Assembly (NCBI GenBank): GCA_016903695.1
Contig: JADQBB010000011.1
Coordinates: 1-64,000, forward strand
DNA length: 64,000 bases
Reading direction: 5' to 3'
DNA from: Chlorogloea purpurea SAG 13.99
Lineage (GTDB): Bacteria; Cyanobacteriota; Cyanobacteriia; Cyanobacteriales; Microcystaceae
In this document: positions 16,782-27,858 of the stretch, one piece after another
How positions within the stretch are numbered: the first letter of the stretch is position 1
How the letters are laid out: every line of letters starts with the position of its first letter
Position numbers and translations under genes: made by a program
Notes under the pieces: model-generated
Told to the model about the DNA's origin: nothing
Database searches by the model: none
Seen by the model: only the letters and a program-made list of their open reading frames with translations

Positions 16782-16806
16782 AAATTCTCTACGAGCTTCA
16801 CTATGA

Positions 16807-17748
16807 TCAGTGTATCAATTTATGGTTAACGATCGTCAGGTGAAAACCTCTGCGGGTATCCGGCCGTAAATATTTAGCTTGTAGTTTTTGCCATTTCTGC
16901 CAATTTTCATGATGGATATTTTGGAAAATACCTATGAGAGTCGGCATTTTTTTCCGTAAATCTTGCCCGTAAACTTCTCCTAAAAATTCTGATAACACCG
17001 AACTGTCTTGAATATTACCTAGTACCGTCTGCAATTTTTTGACATCATCTAAATAATTATCATAGGTGTCATCATAAAATTGAGCGAATAATTCCATGTT
17101 GTAGCGAGTATGTTTCGCTTCTTTTCTCAATTCGTGTAAATGATGACCTTCTTGGCTTAAAATATTTTCCACTTCCCCTTTAGAGAAAGATTCGCTATTA
17201 GCGCCGATGAGCCAGCCTTGATGGAGCAGGAATTTACTAACTTGGGGTAGGAGAAGCTCCGGTAATACGGGTTCTATATTAATATTTCCCATCGGGCCGT
17301 ATTGGGGTTTATTCAACCAATTCTTAAAATCGTTTTTTAAGTCTATATATAAATTATCTTTGAGGGTACGATCGACGGTTTTAAAAACTTTCTTCCTTTC
17401 CTGTTCTAGATATTTAAAAGCGTGACTCAAAGATCTCTGTTCTTCACCGGGGAGGTGGGGTAAATATTCACCCACTAAAGACTCTTTTAAAACGTCTAAA
17501 TCTCTTAAACCCCCTAAAATACGCGCTAACTTGCCCACCGATTTATCGTTAGCCGCCCGCGGTAGCTCTAACGCGGGGGAGAAACCGGCTAAAGCGCTTC
17601 TTAAACGTCTCGTGCCGACGCGCATCTGGTGTAGTTCTTCCTGGTCTTCGTCCTTGAGAACCCCCGCCTCATGAGCGAGGATTTTATGGAAATGTTTGTC
17701 AACCGCTATATATGCCCAGTCCGATAAAGTTTTAGCATTCATGCCCAC
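16807..17748 (-). CDS. CHAD-domain protein
   Basis: The 313-aa protein is a helical CHAD domain with two conserved His-containing segments: ELHQMRVGTRRLRSAL near the N-terminus and HHLHELRKEAKHTRYNMELF near residue 200. CHAD domains bind inorganic polyphosphate through basic residues. There is no attached CYTH triphosphatase domain. It lies 25 bases upstream of the small membrane protein on the same strand and may be the first gene of that group. Confidence 0.85.
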   Translation of the reverse strand: MGMNAKTLSDWAYIAVDKHFHKILAHEAGVLKDEDQEELHQMRVGTRRLRSALAGFSPALELPRAANDKSVGKLARILGGLRDLDVLKESLVGEYLPHLPGEEQRSLSHAFKYLEQERKKVFKTVDRTLKDNLYIDLKNDFKNWLNKPQYGPMGNINIEPVLPELLLPQVSKFLLHQGWLIGANSESFSKGEVENILSQEGHHLHELRKEAKHTRYNMELFAQFYDDTYDNYLDDVKKLQTVLGNIQDSSVLSEFLGEVYGQDLRKKMPTLIGIFQNIHHENWQKWQKLQAKYLRPDTRRGFHLTIVNHKLIH

Positions 17749-17826
17749 GCCTCCAGAGTTTAACTATATTTCCCATTGTAGGCGAGTGCGATCGAGCCTT
17801 TTATAGAGCAGTGAGTCAAGAGTGGT

Positions 17827-17861
17827 GAGAAGTGAGCGGGGAATACAGGCGCTCACTTCTC
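17827..17861. repeat. GTGAG-type perfect hairpin between divergent genes
   Basis: Perfect 12-bp arms GAGAAGTGAGCG and CGCTCACTTCTC are separated by 11 bases. The neighbours (CHAD gene to the left, gyrB to the right) are divergent, so this is not a terminator for either. It resembles the hairpins at 22966-23020 and 38599-38641. The 320-bp gap holding it contains no gene that I can support. Confidence 0.75.
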
Positions 17862-17884
17862 TATTCTCATTTCTCAATATTCGC

Positions 17885-17890
17885 TATAAT
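17885..17890 (+). promoter_or_regulatory. Possible -10 box for gyrB
   Basis: A perfect TATAAT preceded by CGC lies 179 bases upstream of the gyrB start. No convincing -35 hexamer is found at 16-18 bases. If used, it would give a leader of about 170 bases. Confidence 0.3.
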
Positions 17891-18044
17891 AGAACAAAGA
17901 TACTGAAAATTTTTGCAAAAGGAATATTGAGGGAGCTAGTGAACCCCTAGTAAAAAATTGTCTGTAACCCCATTTAAGCCGTCAATAAACCTTTTGTGTT
18001 AGAATTTTTGAAGATTTTGTCATCGATGGTGAAGACCACGATAA

Positions 18045-19994
<1,950 letters not shown>

Positions 19995-20013
19995 TTCCAA
20001 GAAACGAGCGAAA

Positions 20014-20039
20014 AAAAAGCAGCTTATAAGCTGCTTTTT
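20014..20039. terminator. Bidirectional terminator between gyrB and petA
   Basis: A perfect hairpin, AAAAAGCAGCTT joined by AT to AAGCTGCTTTTT, lies 19 bases after gyrB and 20 bases after the convergent petA stop. A-runs on one side and T-runs on the other allow it to work on both strands. Confidence 0.9.
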
Positions 20040-20059
20040 CTATTATCTATGAACAAAAA

Positions 20060-21049
20060 TTAGAAGTTCATCTCTGCCGCTTGAACGCGCTCGACTTGTT
20101 TTTTCTTAATTACTAAGAAGATTTGCGCCAGCATGATACCAGCGAGGAATAACATAACTCCTTTGATACGTCCAGGACTTTGTAAGACCACTTCCGTATC
20201 TTTCTGACCGAAACCACCCACGTTAGGGTTAGAAGTGAGGTATTGACCGACTTCTACTTCTTGGCCTTCTGACACGATTAGTTCGGGGCCGAGGGGAATC
20301 GAATCGGTAACGGTGTTACCATCTTTACCGGTGATGGCCAGGTCGTAGCCACCGGCTTCAGTTTTGTTGATAGCGCTGATAGTGCCCCCGATCGAAGCTT
20401 TGAAAGCGTTATTATTGCTTGATTGACCCGTGGGATAAACTTGACCGCGACCGCGATTAGCGCCCAAGTGGACGGTGTATTTACCGAAATGGATGTTTTT
20501 GTCCTTAGTTGGGTCTGGAGATAAGACAGGGAAAACGATTTCTTGATATTGGTCGCCAGGTAGGGGGCCGACGATTACCACATTATCCTGACCTTCTTTG
20601 TAAGATTGGTAATATAGGCTACCTACTTTTTCTTTCAATTCTTCGGGAATTCGATCGGGCGGGGCGATTTTAAAGCCATCGGGTAGCATTAAAACAGCAC
20701 CCACATTCAGGCCGCCTTTAGATCCGTCGCCTAGAACTTGTTGACTGTTGAGGTCATAGGGAATTTTTACCACCGCTTCAAAAACGCTATCGGGTAAGAC
20801 CGATTGGGGGATTTCGATTTCCGCAGGTTTTTGGGCGAGATGACAGTTAGCGCACACGATGCGCCCTGTAGCTTCTCTGGGGGTTTCGGGGGCGGTTTGT
20901 TGCGCCCAGAAGGGGTATGCCGCCGCAGCTTGGGGATAGAGTACGTCAGACCCTAAAAAGAGAGAGACGGTGGCGAATGACACCACTGCGAATAAACGCG
21001 CTACCTTTTTAGTGAAGTGACGGATGGCTAGTAAATTGAGTGTTCTCAT
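20060..21049 (-). CDS. petA: Apocytochrome f
   Basis: Cytochrome f is the c-type cytochrome of the b6f complex and passes electrons to plastocyanin or cytochrome c6. The signal peptide ends in [11 protein letters not shown], where the N-terminal Tyr of mature cytochrome f is an axial haem ligand. The haem motif CANCH follows soon after. A C-terminal membrane anchor ([17 protein letters not shown]) precedes [10 protein letters not shown] chose the ATG at 21049, which gives [12 protein letters not shown]; the open frame extends to 21100 but does not resemble the family. petC lies 41 bases upstream in the same operon. Confidence 0.97.
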   Translation of the reverse strand: MRTLNLLAIRHFTKKVARLFAVVSFATVSLFLGSDVLYPQAAAAYPFWAQQTAPETPREATGRIVCANCHLAQKPAEIEIPQSVLPDSVFEAVVKIPYDLNSQQVLGDGSKGGLNVGAVLMLPDGFKIAPPDRIPEELKEKVGSLYYQSYKEGQDNVVIVGPLPGDQYQEIVFPVLSPDPTKDKNIHFGKYTVHLGANRGRGQVYPTGQSSNNNAFKASIGGTISAINKTEAGGYDLAITGKDGNTVTDSIPLGPELIVSEGQEVEVGQYLTSNPNVGGFGQKDTEVVLQSPGRIKGVMLFLAGIMLAQIFLVIKKKQVERVQAAEMNF

Positions 21050-21090
21050 CTTTATGTCTAAAATAATTCCAATCTCGCCTGAATGATTAA

Positions 21091-21633
21091 TTAAGCCCAC
21101 CAGGGTGCTTCGTTGGTGCGGAAGTCGGTTTCTGTCCAGGGGCTGAAAACCAACTTATCGTTATCGGTGACTGTGGCTTTAGCCAGGGCTAAAGATAGGG
21201 GCGCGGGGCCTCTCACTACTTTACCTTCCCCGTTGTACTGGGAACCGTGACAGGGGCACATGAATTTATCTTCGCTGGCATTCCAGGGGACAACACAACC
21301 GAGGTGGGTACAAACGGCGTTGATACCGTAATTCGCCAGGGTTTTGTCTTCCGTGATCACCATGTAAGTAGGATCACCTTTTAAGCCCTGGGCTAAAGTA
21401 CGATCGCCAGGGTTATGACCCGCGATAAATTCGCTTACAATCACATCATTACCCAGTGCGTCTTTAGCGGTTACACCGCCGCCGCTACTACCACTCGAAG
21501 GAGGGATGAAATATTTGACGACGGGATATAAAGCCCCGGCCGCCACTCCCGTGATCGTGCCGAAGGTAAGTAGATTCATAAATTGACGACGACCCATATC
21601 GGGTACGTCAGAAGCACCAGAAAATTGACTCAT
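21091..21633 (-). CDS. petC: Rieske iron-sulfur protein of the b6f complex
   Basis: The Rieske protein takes electrons from plastoquinol and passes them to cytochrome f. The N-terminal [20 protein letters not shown] is a twin-Arg-like signal anchor. The [2Fe-2S] ligands are in CTHLGC and CPCHGSQYN. The length of 180 aa is normal. It is the first gene of the petC-petA operon. Confidence 0.97.
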   Translation of the reverse strand: MSQFSGASDVPDMGRRQFMNLLTFGTITGVAAGALYPVVKYFIPPSSGSSGGGVTAKDALGNDVIVSEFIAGHNPGDRTLAQGLKGDPTYMVITEDKTLANYGINAVCTHLGCVVPWNASEDKFMCPCHGSQYNGEGKVVRGPAPLSLALAKATVTDNDKLVFSPWTETDFRTNEAPWWA

Positions 21634-21662
21634 GGCTAAACTTGTTTCTTTTGTTAACTTAT

Positions 21663-21707
21663 GTAAACCTCAAAAAACTTAAAAGCCTTATGTTTAAAAA
21701 GGTTTAC
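21663..21707. promoter_or_regulatory. Inverted repeat in the petC leader region
   Basis: GTAAACCT and AGGTTTAC form perfect 8-bp arms 29 bases apart, 30-75 bases upstream of the petC start. It could be an operator or a leader stem. The function is not inferable. Confidence 0.3.
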
Positions 21708-21822
21708 ACTTCTGTATTAGATTATTACAGAAATTTGGCCTTAGTATTAAAACCCTTGAGTTTTGATGATGGAGACCATTAATCGCTAAACTAATGAAGT
21801 GTATACGGAAAGATAAGATTGA

Positions 21823-22965
21823 ATGCAGGGACTATTAGGGCAAATCTGGCAAGCCATTAAAAAATTTTTCAACCGTCTACTGGGAGTGAAACCCGGTAGC
21901 AGTAATCAACGTGAGTTTGCGGGAACCCTGACGGATACCGAATATGAGTTTTTATTCATGCAACTTTTAGAAGGTGTGGCCCACGGTTGGCATGAAGGCA
22001 GAATCGCCAAGTTTTTTGAGAGATTGGGCCCCAGAGGCAATCAGAGACAGTGGGTAGAATGGTTGACGGGATTCGGGGAGAGATTACAAGCCTCGGCGGC
22101 CATCAATCAACAGTTAGGAGTCAGGATAATGCGCTTAGGGGAATTGACCCAATCATTCCCCGGACTGGAGTTATTGGGAGCGACCGCCTACGGTATCGGG
22201 CGACAGATGTTAACTAGAGATGCAGACACCCTCATCTGGGAATACGACGGCTTTGATAATAGCGGCACGGAAATACCACAGTCAGATTTATCCTACAGCT
22301 ATCAAGCCACCCCGGAGTCCGATAATACCGAAACCCTCACCGTTGAAGAGTTATACGGGCGCTTACAGGATAATCCCGAATTAGCCGCGACCATGGCCGC
22401 CCAATACGGTTTACAGAGCAGTGACCCGGAAGATATTATCGCCGCCCTTCTGCAAGAATACGGCTTAGCTCAAACCGCCGTCAACGAGGAACCAGCGCAA
22501 ACTAGTGAAGAGTTGTTCGAGAAAGGCTTGAAACAAGCGGATCTAGCGGATTGGCAGGGAGCGATCGATAGTTGGGAACAAGCCTTGAAAATAGACCCGG
22601 AGGAAGCCGCTATCTGGCACAATCGCGGGACTGCCCTATCGATGTTAGGAAGATTCGAGGAGGCTTTAGATAATTACTCTAAGGCCCTAGAATTGGAACC
22701 CGATGACTACCAAATTCTCAACGCTAAAGGCAGTGCTTTATATGGATTACAGAGATGGTCAGAAGCGCTGTCCTGTTGGGATAAAGTTATAGAGTTACAA
22801 CCGGATTTTTATCAAGCTTGGTACAATCGCGGTAGCACTTTAGAACAATTGGGGCAACAAGAACAAGCGATCGGTTGTTATAAAAAAACCTTGGAATTAG
22901 AACCGGGTTTCAACCTCGCCAAATACCGTCTCAACTCGCTTCTAGGAGAAGCAGAATTGAATTAG
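21823..22965 (+). CDS. TPR-repeat protein
   Basis: The 380-aa protein has an N-terminal helical domain of unknown type (LTDTEYEFLFMQLLEGVAHG, residues about 30-130) and an acidic linker. At least four tetratricopeptide repeats follow from about residue 230, for example AIWHNRGTALSMLGRFEEAL and AWYNRGSTLEQLGQQEQAI. TPR domains hold partner proteins. The partner is unknown. It is divergent from petC. Confidence 0.85.
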   Translation: MQGLLGQIWQAIKKFFNRLLGVKPGSSNQREFAGTLTDTEYEFLFMQLLEGVAHGWHEGRIAKFFERLGPRGNQRQWVEWLTGFGERLQASAAINQQLGVRIMRLGELTQSFPGLELLGATAYGIGRQMLTRDADTLIWEYDGFDNSGTEIPQSDLSYSYQATPESDNTETLTVEELYGRLQDNPELAATMAAQYGLQSSDPEDIIAALLQEYGLAQTAVNEEPAQTSEELFEKGLKQADLADWQGAIDSWEQALKIDPEEAAIWHNRGTALSMLGRFEEALDNYSKALELEPDDYQILNAKGSALYGLQRWSEALSCWDKVIELQPDFYQAWYNRGSTLEQLGQQEQAIGCYKKTLELEPGFNLAKYRLNSLLGEAELN

Positions 22966-23020
22966 GGAGTAGAAGTGGTGAGAAAACAGAAGTGAGAGAT
23001 ATTTTTCACTCACTCCTCTT
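22966..23020. repeat. GTGAG/CTCAC hairpin between convergent genes
   Basis: GTGGTGAGAAAACAGAAGTGAG on the left is opposed by CACTCACTCCTC on the right; the best-paired core is AGTGAG (22991-22996) with CTCACT (23009-23014). It lies between the convergent TPR and psbX genes and may act as a terminator. Confidence 0.5.
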
Positions 23021-23062
23021 GTCTCGAACCTATGCTCTCATCTTCCCGACTCGCGAAATTTA

Positions 23063-23182
23063 TCAAGAGCGGGTAATTTTATCGTTCTGACTGACGAAAA
23101 CGAGGCCGACGACGATGGGTATAACCACGATGACAGCGCCGAGGACTAAACTCCAGAGAAAATTTGCTAAAGAAGGTGTCAT
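23063..23182 (-). CDS. psbX: Photosystem II protein PsbX
   Basis: This 39-aa protein matches PsbX along its length: [20 protein letters not shown], a single membrane helix, then [14 protein letters not shown]. PsbX is a peripheral single-helix subunit of photosystem II near the QB side. An AAGGAA ribosome binding site lies 6 bases before the ATG. The gene is standalone, convergent with the TPR gene. Confidence 0.95.
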   Translation of the reverse strand: MTPSLANFLWSLVLGAVIVVIPIVVGLVFVSQNDKITRS

Positions 23183-23371
23183 GATAAATTCCTTATTTTA
23201 GGATCGTTCTTGCTTAGGTAATTATTGTATATCAATAGGGGGGGTCGGGAATCCGGGTAAGGTCAAATCTCCCATAAGCTTCCATTGGCCGGTCTGTCGG
23301 GAGAGCTGTCCGTCCCGATCAACTTGTTAGCCGCTACCATGTAGATACAGACGTAAAGAAAATCTGTACGT

Positions 23372-23400
23372 TTGACTACTTTTTCAGTAATTGTTATGGT
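23372..23400 (+). promoter_or_regulatory. Sigma-70-type promoter for the HPP gene
   Basis: TTGACT (23372-23377) and TATGGT (23395-23400) are separated by exactly 17 bases, 64 bases before the HPP start codon. The rest of 23183-23463 shows no further gene. Confidence 0.5.
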
Positions 23401-23463
23401 ATCTTAACTTTAATAAAGATCGACTCAAGCGATTTAAAAAGTCCGATTATCAAGAATTCGTTT

Positions 23464-24021
23464 ATGCTCGACGGTAAAAAAATCCGACAGAAATGGAAAG
23501 ATTATCGATTTAAAACCCTCGGTCGGTGGCGCTCGTGCCCGTTGACCTGTCCGGTGGAGAGACCCCATCACCGCCATATTTTTTGGAGTTGGATCGGAAG
23601 TTTTCTGGCGATCACCGCAACTTCCTATCTCGCCGTTAAAATGCATTCCCCGTTATTGATGGCCCCGTTCGGTGCCACGAGCGTCCTGATCTTCGGTGTC
23701 CCCGACAGCCCTCTAGCTCAACCCCGCAATGTTATCGGCGGCAATTTTTTAGCCGCTCTCACCAGTTTGATAATCTTGCATTTTTTCGGTTCTTCTCCTT
23801 GGACGATGGGGATGGCCGTCTCTAGTGCGATCGGGATCATGCAAATAACCAGAACTGTACACCCGCCTTCGGGAGCGGTAGCCTTGGTGGTTATGATGAC
23901 CGAACCAAACTGGAGATTTTTGCTAACCCCCACTTTCGAGGGTTCGCTGATTTTGGTCTTGTGCGCCGTGATCTTTAATAATCTAGCCTCGGAAAGGACG
24001 TATCCCGAACACTGGCTTTGA
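23464..24021 (+). CDS. HPP-family membrane protein
   Basis: The 185-aa protein has four or five hydrophobic segments and the family signature TRTVHPPSGAVALVVM. Other conserved segments are LLMAPFGATSVLIFGVPDSP and LAQPRNVIGGN. Some cyanobacterial and chloroplast HPP proteins have been reported to move nitrite across membranes, so an anion-transport role is plausible. No nitrite-assimilation gene is adjacent, so the substrate here is a guess. Confidence 0.85.
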   Translation: MLDGKKIRQKWKDYRFKTLGRWRSCPLTCPVERPHHRHIFWSWIGSFLAITATSYLAVKMHSPLLMAPFGATSVLIFGVPDSPLAQPRNVIGGNFLAALTSLIILHFFGSSPWTMGMAVSSAIGIMQITRTVHPPSGAVALVVMMTEPNWRFLLTPTFEGSLILVLCAVIFNNLASERTYPEHWL

Positions 24022-24053
24022 ATTACGTCCTAGACGATAGATAATAATACGTC

Positions 24054-27000
24054 TTATAGCGTCATCGGCGCTATAGGCTCAATATCGGGGTCATCGCCGC
24101 CGATTTGAGTGACCCGTAATTCCCACACACCCGCGCCCTGGTCTAGGAAAATTTTCACGATCGTATCACTGGCTAATCGGGGTAACATGGTACGCCAGCT
24201 ACTCAAGCCTAAAAACAGATTGCGGATGGGTGCGTCTTCCAAGGTACTACCGAGATTGTACAGGTCATCCCTATCCCAGTCGCTACGTAAGTCACCAAAA
24301 GGCTGTAACTCCAGTAAGAGAGAATTCTTTAACTTCAACAGACGGCGAAAATATTGGGCTTCTTCGGGGTTATTCTCCCGCCACTCTTTTAACCAGTCTT
24401 TATTTTTTTTCAAAGCCCTTTCCATTTCCCTGAGACTAGAAAACACCGCCTGATTAGAATCTTGGGCGCAATTGTTCGCCGGGCCTACATAAGTACCCCC
24501 AGTACCGTCACCAATGCGATAACGAGCCGTCATTATTTCTAAATGGGTGATGATTAAATCTAAAGGGGATTGTTGATGACCGCCAAAGTCGTAATAACGG
24601 GTAAGGGGGTCAAAATCGATCACCAAGTCACATACCGGTCTTAATCCCGCCCAACCCAGTTGACGATCGCCCATATAGCGACACCAGTGCAGCACCCCCG
24701 CCGTCAATCCATCGGTATTATGAGTATAAACCTGATAATAACGCACGTCAAAACGCAATTCATCGGTTAAAGGTTCCCGCACTACTTTGGCGATACCGTA
24801 GGCGAAATGACCGAAGAAAATCGGCCCCCCCGCGGCGGGTTCGCGTTTATTCCCACCTATACCCCCGTATACGTGTAGCAGTAACATCCTTTCCCCTTCT
24901 TGCCACTGGGCGATCGCTTTTCCTAAATCCGATATTTGATTACTAAGCATCACAGAACCCGTGCGGCCTTTCTGGGCTACAATATCTTTCCATGAAGAGC
25001 GAATATGGCGATAACCGGATTTCTCCCCGCTTATCTGTCGATCGGGCAGCAGGCGGAATAGATTTCTCGGCGCTAGAGATTGAACGACGAATTTACCACT
25101 ATCGTCCTTTGCGCCGTATATATACCATCCAGTCTCATTGAGGGGGGACAAGTGTAAATTTTTCGTGCTGGAAGGATAACAGTTATTACCATCGGCCACG
25201 GGTGGGGGTAGCCGTAATCTTTCTCCCACGCCATCAAAATCGCGAGAGACTCGATTAAAGTGGACGACTTCATATTCATCATCGCCCGATGGCTTCACGA
25301 AGCGTACCAGGGCGTAATAACGCCCGGTAATCTCAACCGGGGTACTGGCAATACGGAGAATGCAACCGCTTTGGGTTTCTTCGATGATTACCGGATGATC
25401 CAGCATAACGATCATATCGTCCACGGGATGAGCGCCTGCGAGGGATTCTAAAGGATTTACTTGCCGCCAGTGATTAAGTCTATCTGGATGTATCAAGCCG
25501 CCGTATTCGCTGGTAAATTCGGCGTAGGCGGAGAAATGCACATCTCTGGTAACGGCTTGTAAAAACTTATGCCCCCCAGGGCTACTCTCCCAGCGTAATT
25601 TAACTTTTTGCCCGACGAGATGAGCGTATTCTCCGGGGGCGTGATGTACTTCAAACCATGTGCCACGCACTTGTCTCCTTTCATGTCGGCCCGGAAGAAT
25701 CAAGCGGCCCATCCAGTCAGCGATCGGCCGGTATAATATAGGATCAACGCCTCGAGCGAGCGGATAGTAATCGGGGTTATTAAAAGGGGCCTGTTTATAA
25801 CGATCGTAATTACTGAGTTGTTTCGGTATGGGCGAACGATCGTCATGAAACTCCCCTTCTAATATCTGGTCAATTTTCTCAACGGTTTGCTGTAGATAAC
25901 TACGGCCGTCTTCGAGAAAAGCGCCAGGGTCCATCAATCCCCCCGGCACTTGATGGCCTACGGGGCCTAAAGACACGAAACTAATTTTTCCCAGACGTTT
26001 AGCCCGATTCCAAAAGGAAAAATAAAAGATTTTCCACCTTTCGGGAAACATGACGGGGCCCAATCGTTCCACACCGTCTTTCTGCCCTACCAGATGATAT
26101 AAATGCTCTAATTCCAGCACATGACAGTTACCACTAATCACACCCGCCAAGGAAATTACATCGATGGGACAATCGAGGGCGCGTTTGAGGAAATGAGCCG
26201 AAGCGGCCGCCATCTGTCCACCGCCACTATAGCCGATAAGGGTGATGGGAATCCCGCTAAAACGACGATAACCGTTATCTACGAGTGCGTTATACATGAT
26301 CTGGGCGATGCCCTGATTATAAATCGGCCCGTAACGCTGATCCGCGGAGACGCAAACTATTAAAACGTTACGGATATTAACAAGCATCCCCAGAACACTG
26401 CTAGGATTGGCGAAGCGAAATCGATCGGCGAAACGCCAGAGGAATGCGAGAGGGCGGTCTTGATCGAGAGAGTTATTCAAAACCGAATAGGTCATCAATC
26501 CCCTGATAAGGGCGATATTTTCCGGTAAGCTAGGGGCGAGGGCATCGAGAAAGTCTTCCACATCCGGGAGGTATTTCGACCCAGATTGTCCGATACCATC
26601 GAGATAGATGACGTAACGGGATACGTTTTTAGGATTCTGTATCGGTTCGGCTAAACTCGCGGTATCGATGCCCGTATCGATTTCGTCGTTGTACCAGCCC
26701 GCCCACCATCCCAGGGTTTCTAGAGGTGCTAACAAACCGGCAAAAGCAACGCCGATGACTACCACCCAGATTAAATCGAAAATCCATCTCAGATATTCTG
26801 GAAAAATTTGCGTCCAACGAAATAGAAAGCTTTGTAGCGGTTGCAGGAATATGGCTATGACCAAAACCAATATGACCATGGCCAATAATATTAAAGCCGA
26901 TTTCCAAGGTATGGTCAGGGCCGGTTTAATATTAACTTTAGATTCGGCAGGTACGAACTTTTGCGATGGGGAGGTTACGGGCTGGGGTGTTTTTCGTAAT

Positions 27001-27617
27001 CCGGCGGTAACGATTTCGACAATTTCATCTTTGCGGGTGACTAAATTCACTCCGGCGACGCGGCTGGAAAGCCAACGTCCGACGCCCGCGATCGGTTGCC
27101 CGATCGTTTGTTGTAATATTTGCAGTACGATCCAACCTAGGGCCACCCTGGTAAACGCACTCAGACTAGTGACGGCTACGAGTGCCTTGATACCGACTAC
27201 CATCTCCAATAAATGCCACACCGATAGTAAGGAGAGAATCGGCACTCCCAGATAGGGTATGGCTCCGAAAAAGCTGAATAATAGGGGAGCGTAACCAATC
27301 CCGAAAACTTTTAACAGGTGTTCAAAGGGTACATACCTCATCCCAGGTAAAAACCCTATTAACCAGGTGCTGAATACTAGGAAAAAGTAGCCGAAAGCGT
27401 AGAGAAAAGCGCTGATCAACAGGCTGAAAATAAAGCGGACGGGTTTGACTTTATTGATGAAGAGGATGATACTCTGTCCTACCGCCAGAGATAAACCGGC
27501 TAAAAAAACGATCGATAAAGCGACTTCCAAGCCCCCCGACACGCGGGTAATTTGAATGAATGGCTCTTGTTGAAAGCTGAATACTCCCGATATTAAATTC
27601 CACAAACTTTTCATCAC
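24054..27617 (-). CDS. Large uncharacterised membrane protein with alpha/beta-hydrolase fold
   Basis: The 1187-aa protein begins with a region of about 6 membrane helices (residues 30-180), then a cytosolic linker and two further helices (about 240-310). From about residue 345 there is an alpha/beta-hydrolase-like domain starting RYVIYLDGIGQSG, with a nucleophile elbow TLIGYSGGGQMAA (Ser near 461). The C-terminal third is a separate domain with GGPIFFGHFAYGIAKV (His near 937) and GGTYVGPANNCAQDSNQA (Cys near 1049). That His-then-Cys order recalls permuted papain-like (NlpC/LRAT) hydrolases, but this is only a motif impression. I do not know a function. It is transcribed alone, convergent with the HPP gene. 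Confidence 0.75.
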   Translation of the reverse strand: MMKSLWNLISGVFSFQQEPFIQITRVSGGLEVALSIVFLAGLSLAVGQSIILFINKVKPVRFIFSLLISAFLYAFGYFFLVFSTWLIGFLPGMRYVPFEHLLKVFGIGYAPLLFSFFGAIPYLGVPILSLLSVWHLLEMVVGIKALVAVTSLSAFTRVALGWIVLQILQQTIGQPIAGVGRWLSSRVAGVNLVTRKDEIVEIVTAGLRKTPQPVTSPSQKFVPAESKVNIKPALTIPWKSALILLAMVILVLVIAIFLQPLQSFLFRWTQIFPEYLRWIFDLIWVVVIGVAFAGLLAPLETLGWWAGWYNDEIDTGIDTASLAEPIQNPKNVSRYVIYLDGIGQSGSKYLPDVEDFLDALAPSLPENIALIRGLMTYSVLNNSLDQDRPLAFLWRFADRFRFANPSSVLGMLVNIRNVLIVCVSADQRYGPIYNQGIAQIMYNALVDNGYRRFSGIPITLIGYSGGGQMAAASAHFLKRALDCPIDVISLAGVISGNCHVLELEHLYHLVGQKDGVERLGPVMFPERWKIFYFSFWNRAKRLGKISFVSLGPVGHQVPGGLMDPGAFLEDGRSYLQQTVEKIDQILEGEFHDDRSPIPKQLSNYDRYKQAPFNNPDYYPLARGVDPILYRPIADWMGRLILPGRHERRQVRGTWFEVHHAPGEYAHLVGQKVKLRWESSPGGHKFLQAVTRDVHFSAYAEFTSEYGGLIHPDRLNHWRQVNPLESLAGAHPVDDMIVMLDHPVIIEETQSGCILRIASTPVEITGRYYALVRFVKPSGDDEYEVVHFNRVSRDFDGVGERLRLPPPVADGNNCYPSSTKNLHLSPLNETGWYIYGAKDDSGKFVVQSLAPRNLFRLLPDRQISGEKSGYRHIRSSWKDIVAQKGRTGSVMLSNQISDLGKAIAQWQEGERMLLLHVYGGIGGNKREPAAGGPIFFGHFAYGIAKVVREPLTDELRFDVRYYQVYTHNTDGLTAGVLHWCRYMGDRQLGWAGLRPVCDLVIDFDPLTRYYDFGGHQQSPLDLIITHLEIMTARYRIGDGTGGTYVGPANNCAQDSNQAVFSSLREMERALKKNKDWLKEWRENNPEEAQYFRRLLKLKNSLLLELQPFGDLRSDWDRDDLYNLGSTLEDAPIRNLFLGLSSWRTMLPRLASDTIVKIFLDQGAGVWELRVTQIGGDDPDIEPIAPMTL

Positions 27618-27713
27618 GTTTCTCTCTTACCCAGGGGCATAGGGTTATTTTAGACGAGAGTCAGCGATCGGGCAAAAAATATGATATATTAATTTACTGT
27701 GCTAAATTTCCTT

Positions 27714-27800
27714 GGAGAGGTGGCAGAGCGGTTGAATGCGGCGGACTCGAAATTCGCTAAGGTGTCACAACCTTCGTGGGTTCAAATCCCACCCTCTCCG
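27714..27800 (+). tRNA. tRNA-Ser (CGA)
   Basis: An 87-base class II tRNA. The acceptor stem GGAGAGG pairs with CCTCTCC plus discriminator G. The anticodon loop CTCGAAA gives anticodon CGA, reading UCG. The long variable arm (AAGGT...ACCTT) is typical of tRNA-Ser, and the T arm GTGGG-TTCAAAT-CCCAC is perfect. The anticodon stem has a G-U pair. CCA is not encoded. Confidence 0.95.
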
Positions 27801-27858
27801 TAGTGTTACGGGTAGTAACTATCACGGGCTTGCCCCCGACACAGAACATCCGTGAAAT

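Noticed and set aside
26668-27255. 195-aa plus-strand open frame
   Set aside because: It is antisense to the large membrane protein and has no protein-like features; codon pattern follows the minus-strand gene.
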